Assembly (NCBI GenBank): GCA_050008495.1
Contig: JBEKMN010000029.1
Location: 8,542 to 72,541, forward strand
Reading direction: 5' to 3'
Origin: CAVROP01 sp050008495
GTDB lineage: Bacteria; Acidobacteriota; Terriglobia; UBA7540
DNA: 64,000 nt
Part shown: in pieces, positions 43,254 to 52,127 of the stretch
How positions within the stretch are numbered: the stretch's first letter is position 1
Layout: every line of letters begins with the position of its first letter
The notes under the pieces: model-generated
Told to the model about the DNA's origin: nothing
Databases searched by the model: none
The model's input: only the letters and a program-made list of their open reading frames with translations
Made by a program: the position numbers and the translations under genes

Positions 43254-44654
43254 TTACTGCCCCACCGCCGGCCTCGCCTGGGCCTTTTCCGGCAGTGTCG
43301 TCACCACCGCCCGCTCCGACGGCACCAGGTATTTTTGTGCCGCCTGCTTGACCTGCTCTTCGGTAACAGCGTTGAATTTATCGAAACTCGTATTAATCAA
43401 ATCGGGATCATTGAAAAAGACAGCGTACTGCCCCAACCGGATGGCCGTCTGCATCGACGACTGGCGGCCTTGGATCTGGCTTCGCAGGTACTGATGTCGC
43501 GCCTTCTCAATTTCCTGTGCGGTCACGCCGTCCTTCTGTACGGCTTCGATCTCCTCGTAAATAGCCTTCTCGAGTGCGTCCGGCTTGACACCCGGCCGCG
43601 GCGTGGCGACGATTTCGAGCAGGCTGGGGCCGATCCGCGCCGTCGGGAAGACCTGGATAGAAACCGCCAACTGCTTTTCCTTCACCAGGTGCTGATAGAA
43701 CCGCGAGCTCTGCCCGCCCCCGCCGCCCCCTCCCCCGAACCCGCCGCCAAACCCTCCCCCGCCCAGAATACTTGCCAGAACCTGCACCTGGAAGTTCTCG
43801 GGCGTGTCGCCGCGCGGAATGTGGTAAACAATCTGAAGTTGGGGAAGCCGCGCCAGCGGGTCATAGATGACCTCTCGCCGCTCGCCATAATGCTCCGGTT
43901 CCGCGAGGTCAACCTTAGGGGGCGCGGGCTGCGAAGGGATATTGCCAAAATACTTCTTCACTTTCTCCAATGCCTCGTGCGGCTCCAGGTCGCCGACCAG
44001 GGCCAGAACGGCGTTGTTCGGAGCATAGTAAATGCGGAAGAAATCCTTCACGTCGTCCACGCTGGCGGCGTCGAGGTCGGCCATCGAGCCGATCGTGGAG
44101 TGCTTGTAGGCGAAATTATCGTAGGCAAGGTTTTCGATTTCGAGATCTGACTTGCCGTAAGGCTGGTTGTCGATGCTGATCCGGCGCTCCTCCTGCACGG
44201 CGTTCCTTTGATTGTCCACGTTGGCCTGGTTCACGGCCAGGGAACGCATGCGGTCCGCCTCCAGAAACAGCGCCAGGTCCAACTGGTTCTTGGGCAGCTC
44301 CTCAAAGTAATTCGTGCGGTCTTCGTTGGTCGTGCCGTTCATCCCGCCGCCATTGTTCAGGATCAGAATGAAATGCTCGCCCTTGCCCACGTTTTCTGAG
44401 CCCTGGAACATCATGTGCTCAAAAAGGTGCGCGAAACCGGTCCGCCCCGGGCGCTCGTTGCGCGAGCCGACGTTGTAGGTGATCGCAATCGCAAAGACCG
44501 GCGCGCTATGGTCCGGCGCGATGAGCACACGCAGCCCGTTATCGAGCCGCTGGTCGCTGAAATCCAACCGAGGCACTTTCGACTGTTGGGCCCCCGACTG
44601 GACAACGCCCAGAACGAAAACCAGAAGCAGAACCTGAAAGCCACGCTGAGTCAT
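43254..44654 (-). CDS. M16-family zinc peptidase, active subunit
   Basis: The 466-residue exported protein has the zinc signature HLFEHMMFQGS (HxxEH) and a downstream Glu in NAVQEERRIS (the third ligand, about 75 residues on). A Gly-rich loop (GGGGFGGGFGGGGGGGG) sits in the second half-domain. It should cleave peptides in the periplasm together with the inactive partner encoded downstream. A signal peptide covers residues 1-22. The ATG at 44654 has GGAG about ten bases upstream; longer starts are unlikely. Confidence 0.88.
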   Translation of the reverse strand: MTQRGFQVLLLVFVLGVVQSGAQQSKVPRLDFSDQRLDNGLRVLIAPDHSAPVFAIAITYNVGSRNERPGRTGFAHLFEHMMFQGSENVGKGEHFILILNNGGGMNGTTNEDRTNYFEELPKNQLDLALFLEADRMRSLAVNQANVDNQRNAVQEERRISIDNQPYGKSDLEIENLAYDNFAYKHSTIGSMADLDAASVDDVKDFFRIYYAPNNAVLALVGDLEPHEALEKVKKYFGNIPSQPAPPKVDLAEPEHYGERREVIYDPLARLPQLQIVYHIPRGDTPENFQVQVLASILGGGGFGGGFGGGGGGGGQSSRFYQHLVKEKQLAVSIQVFPTARIGPSLLEIVATPRPGVKPDALEKAIYEEIEAVQKDGVTAQEIEKARHQYLRSQIQGRQSSMQTAIRLGQYAVFFNDPDLINTSFDKFNAVTEEQVKQAAQKYLVPSERAVVTTLPEKAQARPAVGQ

Positions 44655-44748
44655 AGGAGATACACTCCAATCCGTCGGATTTCGACTGACCGTGAGTCCG
44701 CTAGTCTGGCTCATCTTGGAGGGCGAATCAACAGGAAAAGGCGACCTG

Positions 44749-44815
44749 TGGTGTGGGCGTCTCGCCCGCTGTGGTGCGGGCATCTTGCCCGCAGCGGGCG
44801 AGATGCCCGCACCCC
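44749..44815. repeat. Dispersed repeat, GGGCGTCTCGCCCGC family
   Basis: Palindromic units GGGCGTCTCGCCC, GCGGGCATCTTGCCCGC and GCGGGCGAGATGCCCGC are arranged as an inverted pair. Confidence 0.8.
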
Positions 44816-45035
44816 AACGCCGGGTCGGCGTTTCGTCCCGCGGGGCAACCCCGTGCCTCAAGCTAAGTTCTAAGAGACTGTGCAATTTTCTGCTTGACAA
44901 ATCCAAGGTCGCATGATAGCCTATAACTGTGGTCGTATTCGAGACAAATTGTCGTAGCCGGGCGCCAGGACGCGTCGGCACGCAGGCGAAAGCGAAATCC
45001 CCCTGGGACAACGGAAAAGCAGCGCGCTACGAAAA

Positions 45036-45220
45036 ATGAAAAATAGTGGGAACGAAGCTAAGAAGTACTTGAAAACAAAGGAAGTCACTGTTTTGAATGC
45101 TGCAGATTTTGTGCGTTTTGCACGCAAAACAACACACTTTGCACCCCAAAAGGAGCAAGAAACACCGCATTTTGCGAAAACGAAGCTAAACAGTTCAGGC
45201 CCCGGGCACGGTCTGAAAAC
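45036..45220. other. AT-rich segment with coding-like frame and internal palindrome
   Basis: This segment is far less GC-rich than its surroundings. Its plus frame from the ATG at 45036 reads MKNSGNEAKKYLKTKEVTVL and onward, and stays open to 45380, running through a GC repeat. It contains the palindrome GTTTTGCACGCAAAAC. No ribosome site precedes the ATG. I suspect a dispersed element rather than a gene, because the NEAKKYLKTK phrase is familiar to me from predicted acidobacterial small proteins; this needs a search. Confidence 0.35.
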
Positions 45221-45246
45221 GACACACTGTCGGCTAGACCCAAGCC

Positions 45247-45302
45247 GTGGTGCGGGCATCTTGCCCGCAGCCAGGAGCGGGACGCTCCGGCGGCCGCACC
45301 AC
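45247..45302. repeat. Dispersed repeat, GCGGGCATCTTGCCCGC family
   Basis: GTGGTGCGGGCATCTTGCCC at the left and GGCGGCCGCACCAC at the right enclose GAGCGGGACGCTCC. It directly precedes the SBBP gene. Confidence 0.75.
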
Positions 45303-45376
45303 GCCCTCCACGGCTTGACCGCCTTTCCGATTCCGTGGTATTCAAATCAGGTTAATCACCAGTTCATGAGTCCCCT

Positions 45377-48300
45377 ATGAAGCATCGAACAGCTCGCTGG
45401 AAATTATGCATTCTCATGCTCTTACTCACCGCAGGTTGGCAAGCCCTGTCTGGGCCGACACGGATTCACCCCAAGCCGAAAGTCGCCGGTGCACGCGTCC
45501 AACGGGAAGGGTATTCTCTAGGAAATGAAGAAGTTGAACGCCTAAGACAGCCGGCGCACGCCGTCGCGCCACCCGCCGGAAAACTCTCCAAATTGCCGTT
45601 GAGCTTTGAGGCCAATCAAGGTCAAGCCATCGATAAGGTGAAGTTCCTCTCGCACGGGCAGGGCTACGGTTTATTCCTGACCAGCGATGAGGCGGTCTTG
45701 GAACTGCACAAGGCGTCCGTGGTCCGTCGTCAGTTGTCAGTGGCCAGAACCGGGAAGTTCGGAGCCGGGCGCGCTGCGGATTCCGCGGTACCCGGCGGCC
45801 CTGCAACGGACAACGGACCACGGACCACTGACGTCGTGCGGCTGAAGCTCGTCCATGCAAATCCAGATGCTGCCGTGCTGGGCGCCCACGAACTGCCCGG
45901 CAAGGTCAACTATTTCCTGGGCAATGACCCCGCCAAGTGGCGCAGCAATCTGCCGACTTTCGCCGAAGTTCGCTACCGGAACGTTTATCCCGGCATCGAC
46001 CTGATTTATCACGGCGATCAGGAAGGGCGGCTCGAATATGATTTCGTCGTCGCTCCCGGCGCCGATCCGAACGCCATCACACTCGACGTAGGGTCTGGCC
46101 TTGTGCCCGCCCGAGGGCGACCACAAGCGTCGCCCCTACGAATAAACCCCGAGGGCAGCCTGGTGATCTCAACCGAGGGCGGTGAGATTCGCTTCAACAA
46201 ACCGCATGTCTACCAGTCTGAGTCAGGCTCGTCACTTGTCATTCGTCACTCGTCACTTGTTCAAGGGCGCTTCACTCTCGACGCCCTAAGACACGTCCGC
46301 TTTGCGCTCGGCCCCTACGATCACACCCGCCCCCTGGTGATCGACCCTTCTCTCACTTACTCCACTTACCTGGGCGGTGCCGGCGATCAAGCCAAAGGGG
46401 TCGCCGTGGATTCCTCCGGCAACGCCTACCTGACCGGAACAACAGTCTCAACGGGGTTCCCCGTCGCCAACCCGTTGCAGTCGAGTAACAAATCCAAAAG
46501 TGGCACCGCCTTCGTTTCCAAGCTGAACTCGAGTGGTTCGGCCCTCGTCTACTCCACCTATCTGGGCGGGAGCGTGAGTGAGCAGGCGAGCGCCATCGCC
46601 GTCGATCCTTCCGGCGATGCCTACGTGACCGGCTCGACCTGCTCGAGCGACTTCCCCACCGTCACGCCGGTTCAAGCCGGGTTGAAGGGCGTCTGCGACG
46701 GGTTTGTCGCCGAACTGAACGCGGCCGGATCAAGCCTCGTCTATTCCACTTACCTGGGGGGAAGCGGCACGGTTGAGTCAGGAACTAGTTTGAGCGATGA
46801 GGGATTGGGCATCGCCGTCGACTCCTCCGGCGCTGCCTACTTGACAGGGGGGACCTGGTCGACTGACTTTCCCACCGTCGCCCCGATCCAGAGCTATGGA
46901 GGCGGTGAGGACGCGTTCCTCTCCAAATTCAGCGCGGGGGGCGCAACCCTCGTCTATTCCACTTACTTGGGCGGGACCGCCCAGGACCAAGGCAATGGCA
47001 TTGCGGTGGATTCTTCCGGCAACGCCTACGTAACAGGGTTCACCCTCTCGAGCAATTTTCCCACTGTGAGCCCGTTCCAGGCGAGCAACAAGGCCGCCAC
47101 TTACGGGACTGCTTTCGTAGCTGAGTTGAATTCCGCCGGCTCGGCCCTGGTCTACTCCACTTACTTAGGCGGCAGCGCGATGGACTCCGGAGAGGCGATT
47201 GCCGTCGACTCGGCGGGCGATGCCTATCTGGCCGGGGCGACGTGGTCGAGCGACTTTCCCACCTTCATCCCGCTCCAGCCCAGCATTGCCGCCAAATACG
47301 CCGGCTCCAACGCCTTTGTCACCAAGCTAAACCCCGCCGGCTCAGCCCTCGTCTATTCAACCTATCTGGGCGGCAGCGGTCATGCCACGAACGCCACCCC
47401 CTCCTCCGGAGGCGACACCGCCTATGGCATCGCCGTTGACCCCGTGGGTGTCGCCTTCGTGGCCGGACTCACCGGTTCTGCTGACTTCCCTTCCGTCGAC
47501 GCCTTACAGAGCAGCAACAATTCCCAGGATAAATTCACGGCCTTTGTCGCCTGCCTGAACTCGGCGGGTACTGAACTAGGCTACTCCACCTACCTGGGCG
47601 GCACGGGTGACGACCAGGCGAATGGCATTGCCGTCGACGCCTCCGACAATGCTTACATCGCGGGAAAGACGACCTCCTCCGACTTTCCCACCGTCAGTCC
47701 GCTGCAGGCGACCCCCGGGGGCGCCTTTGTGGGCGAGGTTTCGCCACCTCCGGCGGTGGCGCTCTTCCCCACCAGCCTCAACTTCGGGACCGTGCCGGGC
47801 AACACGATGAGCCAGCAGCGGATCGTGACGCTGAGTTCCATCAACAATTCCGCGGTCAACATCACCAGCATCACCGCCCGCGGCGACTTTTCCCTCACCA
47901 CCACGGCCACCTCCTGCCCTTACACCGGCGGCACGATGCCGGCCGGCGCGAATTGCACGATCAATGTCATCTTCATCCCTACCGCAACCAACACCAGGAC
48001 CGGCGATCTGACGATCGCCTACATTGGCGCGGGCAGCCCTCTCTCTGTGGCCTTGAGCGGCGTTGGAATCGTCTCCGCGGTTAATGTCACCCCCGCCAGC
48101 TTGACCTTCAGCGGTCAGAACGTGGGTACCGAGAGCACTTCACAACCTGTAACGCTCCTGAACATAGGTTCGGTGCCATTGACCGTGAATAGCGTAGCGG
48201 TCACGAGCGGCTTCAAACAAAACAACAATTGTTTGCCGACTGTCGCGGCCCTCGCCAGTTGCACGATCAACGTCAGCTTTCTGCCTACTGCGGCCGGGCC

Positions 48301-49219
48301 CCAGACCGGCACGCTGACGATTACGGATTTCGCCGGCAACAGCCCTCAAACTGTTGCGCTGAACGGGACGGGGGTGGCGCCGGGCGCCAGCCTCTCCGCG
48401 ACGACCCTGAGCTTCCCTGCCCAACCGGTCTCGATCGCCAGTTCTCCGCTCAGCGTCACCCTGAACAATACCGGTAATGGAGCTCTCACTCCACTGCTCA
48501 TCAATATCACGGGTGACTTCGCCCTGACCAACACCTGCGCCGGCACGGTGGCGGCGGGTGCGAGTTGCACGATCAGCGTTACTTTCACGCCCACCACCAC
48601 AGGCAGTCGAACCGGCACGCTTACGCTGACGGACAACGCCGGAAACAGCCCCCAAACGGTGGCGTTGAGCGGGACGGGACAAGACTTTGCGCTCGCCACC
48701 GCTACACCTGGGGCGTCCTCGGCAACCATCGCACCGGGCCAGACGGCGACTTATGGGCTGGTCGTAATTGCGGAGTCCGGATTCGACGGCTCCGTTGCCC
48801 TCACCTGCGGGGGGTCTCCTGTCGCGGCGAGCTGCACGTTTTCGCAGCCCACCGTGATGCCAGGCGCGCCGTTTACGCTCATCGTTGCCTCCACCGCCCC
48901 GTCCTTGATTTCACCTCGCACCATTCGACCGCCCCGCTCGCCGGGCCCCAAAGTCTTGCTGGCGCTGGCCCTGCTTCTGATTTGTTTCGCCTGGACGGTG
49001 ACGGCCTCGAGACGCCTGCGGGCCAGGTGGCGAGTTTTGCCTCTCGCGTTAGGACTGTTGCTGGCTCTGACGCTTGTGAGTTGCGGTCGAGGCGGCCCGG
49101 TTTCCGGCAGCAACCATGGGACCCCCACGGGTACATACAACCTGAAGGTGACCGGCACGTTCACTAGCGGCTCCGCCACGGTGAGCCGGAGCCTAGCCTT
49201 GACACTGAATGTGTCGTAG
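45377..49219 (+). CDS. Exported SBBP-repeat and choice-of-anchor D protein (1280 aa)
   Basis: A signal peptide (to about residue 26) is followed by a DUF7948-like N-terminal domain (about 70-330, with FEANQGQ and VNYFLGND). Seven SBBP propeller repeats follow, each with YSTYLGG and a DSSGNAYVTG-type blade, then three Ig-like choice-of-anchor D domains (LNFGTVPGNT, LTFSGQNVGT, LSFPAQPVSI, each closing with an NSPQTVALxGTG phrase), and near the end a hydrophobic helix (KVLLALALLLICFAWTV). It is a surface or periplasmic scaffold. Residues about 114-154, 239-255 and 284-295 are translated dispersed repeats. Confidence 0.85.
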   Translation: MKHRTARWKLCILMLLLTAGWQALSGPTRIHPKPKVAGARVQREGYSLGNEEVERLRQPAHAVAPPAGKLSKLPLSFEANQGQAIDKVKFLSHGQGYGLFLTSDEAVLELHKASVVRRQLSVARTGKFGAGRAADSAVPGGPATDNGPRTTDVVRLKLVHANPDAAVLGAHELPGKVNYFLGNDPAKWRSNLPTFAEVRYRNVYPGIDLIYHGDQEGRLEYDFVVAPGADPNAITLDVGSGLVPARGRPQASPLRINPEGSLVISTEGGEIRFNKPHVYQSESGSSLVIRHSSLVQGRFTLDALRHVRFALGPYDHTRPLVIDPSLTYSTYLGGAGDQAKGVAVDSSGNAYLTGTTVSTGFPVANPLQSSNKSKSGTAFVSKLNSSGSALVYSTYLGGSVSEQASAIAVDPSGDAYVTGSTCSSDFPTVTPVQAGLKGVCDGFVAELNAAGSSLVYSTYLGGSGTVESGTSLSDEGLGIAVDSSGAAYLTGGTWSTDFPTVAPIQSYGGGEDAFLSKFSAGGATLVYSTYLGGTAQDQGNGIAVDSSGNAYVTGFTLSSNFPTVSPFQASNKAATYGTAFVAELNSAGSALVYSTYLGGSAMDSGEAIAVDSAGDAYLAGATWSSDFPTFIPLQPSIAAKYAGSNAFVTKLNPAGSALVYSTYLGGSGHATNATPSSGGDTAYGIAVDPVGVAFVAGLTGSADFPSVDALQSSNNSQDKFTAFVACLNSAGTELGYSTYLGGTGDDQANGIAVDASDNAYIAGKTTSSDFPTVSPLQATPGGAFVGEVSPPPAVALFPTSLNFGTVPGNTMSQQRIVTLSSINNSAVNITSITARGDFSLTTTATSCPYTGGTMPAGANCTINVIFIPTATNTRTGDLTIAYIGAGSPLSVALSGVGIVSAVNVTPASLTFSGQNVGTESTSQPVTLLNIGSVPLTVNSVAVTSGFKQNNNCLPTVAALASCTINVSFLPTAAGPQTGTLTITDFAGNSPQTVALNGTGVAPGASLSATTLSFPAQPVSIASSPLSVTLNNTGNGALTPLLINITGDFALTNTCAGTVAAGASCTISVTFTPTTTGSRTGTLTLTDNAGNSPQTVALSGTGQDFALATATPGASSATIAPGQTATYGLVVIAESGFDGSVALTCGGSPVAASCTFSQPTVMPGAPFTLIVASTAPSLISPRTIRPPRSPGPKVLLALALLLICFAWTVTASRRLRARWRVLPLALGLLLALTLVSCGRGGPVSGSNHGTPTGTYNLKVTGTFTSGSATVSRSLALTLNVS
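45718..45838. repeat. Dispersed repeat translated within the SBBP gene
   Basis: GTCCGTGGTCCGTCGTCAGT at the left and ACAACGGACCACGGACCACT at the right are inverted arms of the family seen at 30256-30421. The frame of the host gene stays open through it. Confidence 0.75.
46093..46140. repeat. Second in-frame dispersed repeat in the SBBP gene
   Basis: GTCTGGCCTTGTGCCCGCCC, GAGGGCGACCACAAGCG and TCGCCCCTACG belong to the GTAGGGGC family. They translate as GSGLVPARGRPQASPLR without a stop. A further short direct repeat (GTCACTTGTCATTCGTCACT) follows at 46231-46261. Confidence 0.65.
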
Positions 49220-49228
49220 CTTCCAGCC

Positions 49229-50233
49229 ATGCCGCCCATCATTGAAGTCGAAGATCTTACCAAGGAATTCCGCACCTTCCGCCGTCGCGAAGGCGTGAAG
49301 GGAGCAATCCAAAATCTGTTTGTGCGCGAGTACCTGACCGTGCGCGCCGTCGATCACGTCAGTTTTTCCATCAACGCCGGGGAGATGGTCGGGTACATCG
49401 GTGCGAACGGTGCGGGCAAATCCACCACGATCAAGGTGCTGACGGGCATTCTGGTTCCGGGCGGCGGGCGGGTGCTTGCGAACGGCTACGTGCCCTACCG
49501 CGACCGGCGGCACTACACCCAGCACATCGGGGTTGTTTTCGGCCAGCGCACGCAGCTTTGGTGGGACATCGCGGTCATCGAATCCTTCAAACTCCTCAAA
49601 GAACTTTACGAAGTGCCCGAACAGCAGTACCGGCGCCGGCTGGATTTCTTCTGCGAAATCCTCAATCTCAAAGACTACCTTCATACGCCGGTGCGAAAGC
49701 TAAGCTTGGGTGAAAGGATGCGCTGTGACCTGGCGGCGTCGCTGCTTCACAACCCGCCCCTGCTTTTTCTCGACGAGCCGACGATTGGCTTGGACGTGGT
49801 GGCCAAGGACCGCATTCGCGAATTCCTGAAAGAGATCAATCACACCCAGGGCACAACGGTCTTGCTGACTACCCATGACCTTTCCGACATCGAGGAACTC
49901 TCGAAGCGCATCATCATCATCGATAAGGGCCGCATTCTCTTCGACGGCGATCTCGAATCCATGAAGAAGCGCCTGGCCAAATACAACCAGGTGAAGTTCT
50001 TTTTGAAAGACCGTTCCCAGATTGCGCACCTGGCGCAGATTTCCAAGAACGGCATCGCCTGCGAGCGTGTTGACGAGCTAACCTACCTGATGCGCTTCGA
50101 CCGCGACGAACATTCCACCGCCGAAGTCATTCGCGACCTTGTCAACCAACTCGAAGTGAGAGATATCTTTGTCGAGGAAGAACCGATCGAGGACATCGTC
50201 AAGCGGATCTACTTGAGCGGAGAAGTGGAATGA
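49229..50233 (+). CDS. ABC-2 exporter ATPase (COG4586-like)
   Basis: The 334-residue ATPase has Walker A (GANGAGKSTT), Q-loop region (VVFGQRTQLWWD), signature LSLGERMRCDLA (a variant of LSGGQ), Walker B (LLFLDEPTIGLD) and the switch His (LLTTHDLSD). The FGQRTQLWWD phrase is typical of the COG4586-COG4587-COG3694 exporter family. Its stop overlaps the first permease start (ATGA). The substrate is unknown; relatives export lipids, polysaccharide or drugs. Confidence 0.9.
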   Translation: MPPIIEVEDLTKEFRTFRRREGVKGAIQNLFVREYLTVRAVDHVSFSINAGEMVGYIGANGAGKSTTIKVLTGILVPGGGRVLANGYVPYRDRRHYTQHIGVVFGQRTQLWWDIAVIESFKLLKELYEVPEQQYRRRLDFFCEILNLKDYLHTPVRKLSLGERMRCDLAASLLHNPPLLFLDEPTIGLDVVAKDRIREFLKEINHTQGTTVLLTTHDLSDIEELSKRIIIIDKGRILFDGDLESMKKRLAKYNQVKFFLKDRSQIAHLAQISKNGIACERVDELTYLMRFDRDEHSTAEVIRDLVNQLEVRDIFVEEEPIEDIVKRIYLSGEVE

Positions 50234-51153
50234 GCGACGCAGAAGTCTCCCCTCCTTCGATAAGGAGCGGGCTCGGGGGTGGTTGGCAAACGCACTCGTC
50301 ACCCCACGCACCATCCCTAACCCCTCCTCGCCCGAGGAGGGGAATTAATTTCGGTCGGCGCGGGCGTGTTTACGCGGAGTTCATCCGCGTTGGCTTCGTC
50401 AACACTCTCGCCTACCGCCTGCGCTACTACACCGGGATCGTGACTTACTTCCTCTACGTCACGGTCTATTATTTCATCTGGAAAGCGATTTACGCTCACA
50501 GCTCGCAGATCGGAGGATTCGACTTCAGCCACATCCTCACTTACATCGCCGTGGGCTGGATTATCCGCTCTTTCTACTTCAACAACGTCGACCAGGACAT
50601 CGCTAACCAGGTCATCGAAGGCAAACTGGCCATGGACCTTATCAAGCCCGTCAACATTCAGTTCATGTACGTTGCCCAGGCATTCGGCGAGTGCCTGTTT
50701 CGCGCCGGGATGCTGAGCTTGCCCTCGGCCTTGGTGCTCATGCTGATTTATCCCTTGCGTCGCCCGGCCAGCCTGCACCACTTCCTGGCTTTCCTGGTCA
50801 GCGTGCTCTTCAGCTTCTTCCTCGTGGCTGCCATCAATTTCGCAGTCGGGACACTCGCGGTCCGGCTGAAATCGATTCTTGGCTTGCTGCGCGCCAAGTA
50901 CTTTCTGCTCGAACTTTTTTCCGGCCTGCTTCTGCCGATTTCCTATTTCCCGGAAGTCTTTCAGAAGGTTTTCAAGTTTCTTCCCTTCGAGTACATCAGC
51001 TATATCCCGGTGCTGCTGTATCTGGGAAACATCAATGGCAAGTCAATCGCCGGGGCGCTGGCGCTGCAACTGTTTTGGGTCGTCGTGCTCTTCGCTATCG
51101 GACATGCAATGTGGCGATGGTCGAGCCGGAAAATCACAATCCAAGGAGGTTAG
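50230..51153 (+). CDS. ABC-2 exporter permease, subunit 1 (COG4587-like)
   Basis: The 307-residue protein has six predicted membrane segments from about residue 55 on (ILTYIAVGWIIRSFYF, FLLELFSGLLLPISYFP). Residues 7-38 are rich in Pro, Ser, Gly and Arg and are encoded by a palindromic dispersed repeat, so the ancestral start may have been closer to RVYAEFIRVGF. The start overlaps the ATPase stop by four bases. Confidence 0.85.
   Translation: MSDAEVSPPSIRSGLGGGWQTHSSPHAPSLTPPRPRRGINFGRRGRVYAEFIRVGFVNTLAYRLRYYTGIVTYFLYVTVYYFIWKAIYAHSSQIGGFDFSHILTYIAVGWIIRSFYFNNVDQDIANQVIEGKLAMDLIKPVNIQFMYVAQAFGECLFRAGMLSLPSALVLMLIYPLRRPASLHHFLAFLVSVLFSFFLVAAINFAVGTLAVRLKSILGLLRAKYFLLELFSGLLLPISYFPEVFQKVFKFLPFEYISYIPVLLYLGNINGKSIAGALALQLFWVVVLFAIGHAMWRWSSRKITIQGG
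50249..50342. repeat. Palindromic repeat translated within the permease N terminus
   Basis: CCCCTCCTTCGATAAGGAGC at the left and CCCCTCCTCGCCCGAGGAGG at the right are the ends of a repeat whose spacer reads GGGGGTGGTTGG and CACCATCCCTAACCCC. Its length and phase leave the permease frame open. Confidence 0.75.
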
Positions 51154-51155
51154 AC

Positions 51156-52034
51156 TTGAAAGAAGCTAAGGCGGATGCAATCCCGACGTCAGAGGGCACG
51201 GCGTCGAATAAAGTCTCGATGCATGCCGTGACCGCCGCAGCCCTGTCTTTCTTCTGCCCCGGAGCAGGGCAAGCGTTTAATGGCAACCTTAGAGGGGCGG
51301 CTTCTTGGGGAGTAACGGAACCTGCTCTAGCGTTCATGGGGTCGGCTGCGCACCTTCCAGCGACGTTCCCAGGGTTTATGTCTTGTATCGCACTTCAGCT
51401 GCTCATTTCGGCGGTTTCTGCCAGGAGTGCCTTTCGGTATGGAAACAGGCATGCGCGAGAAAGCGGATCACGCTCGATGTTGTGGTTAAAAAGCGTCAGC
51501 GCTGCCGCACTCGCCGGCCTCCTTGTTGGGGTACTGGACTACGCCGCAATCTCTTCCCTCACGATCCGCTTTTACAGGATTTCCACGAACTCCATGGCCC
51601 CCACGATTAGCGCAGGCGATCGCATCGCCGTTGACCTGCGCTACTACAGTGATCACACTCCCGAGAGAGGCGACGTTGTAGTTGTTAAAAGGCCAAACGG
51701 AATGCTGATTGTGAAAAGGATCGCAGCCCTGGGTGGCGAGGTCGCGGAAGGCAAGGAAGGACGGGTTTTTGTAAACGAAAAGCCGTTTGACGACCGCCAT
51801 CGGGTCGAGGCTCGCGAGGTTCAACAGATGCCTCCGTCTCTGAAGGGCGTAATGGAGTTCGGCCCCGAAAGCGTCCCCGCCGGGAGATTCTTCGTGCTGG
51901 GCGACAATCGTACCCACAGTTGGGATAGCCGGAGCCCGGACTTCGGACCAGTCGACAGGAGCGACATACGGGGAAAGGTCCTTTACGCTTACTGGTCCAA
52001 TGACCTCTCGCGCGTTGGCAAGCGGGTTGAGTAG
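51156..52034 (+). CDS. lepB: Signal peptidase I with N-terminal membrane extension
   Basis: The 292-residue protein has an N-terminal region with two to three membrane segments (VTAAALSFFCPGAGQAFNGN matches the FPGxGQ motif of small membrane domains) and a C-terminal S26 catalytic domain. The nucleophile Ser is in ISTNSMAPTISAGD, the general-base Lys in MLIVKRIAALGGE, and box E in VLGDNRTHSWDSR. It cleaves signal peptides at the outer face of the membrane. The TTG at 51156 is set by AAGGAGG at 51143-51149. It sits between two ABC permease genes. Confidence 0.88.
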   Translation: MKEAKADAIPTSEGTASNKVSMHAVTAAALSFFCPGAGQAFNGNLRGAASWGVTEPALAFMGSAAHLPATFPGFMSCIALQLLISAVSARSAFRYGNRHARESGSRSMLWLKSVSAAALAGLLVGVLDYAAISSLTIRFYRISTNSMAPTISAGDRIAVDLRYYSDHTPERGDVVVVKRPNGMLIVKRIAALGGEVAEGKEGRVFVNEKPFDDRHRVEAREVQQMPPSLKGVMEFGPESVPAGRFFVLGDNRTHSWDSRSPDFGPVDRSDIRGKVLYAYWSNDLSRVGKRVE

Positions 52035-52045
52035 CACGAAACAAC

Positions 52046-52076
52046 CGTACGGGCGCTTCGCGAAGCGCCCCTACGA
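52046..52076. repeat. Short palindromic repeat, GGGCGCTTCGCGAAGCGCCC
   Basis: A perfect hairpin of the GTAGGGGC family lies between the signal peptidase and second permease genes. Confidence 0.8.
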
Positions 52077-52127
52077 ATTTCGCGCGCCGACCGTCAATCG
52101 CCCGCTGCCGCACCGCGGGAACTGCAA

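Larger units (their letters stand above)
44655..45376. other. 720-base stretch with repeats and an AT-rich element
   Basis: The stretch holds dispersed repeats at 44749-44815 and 45247-45302, a TTGACA at 44894-44899 with a poorly spaced TATAAC at 44922-44927, and an unusual AT-rich segment at 45036-45220. No gene is supported. Confidence 0.5.

Noticed and set aside
44894..44927. TTGACA with TATAAC as a promoter for the SBBP gene
   Set aside because: Spacing of 22 bases is too long, and the correctly spaced hexamer TAGCCT is poor.
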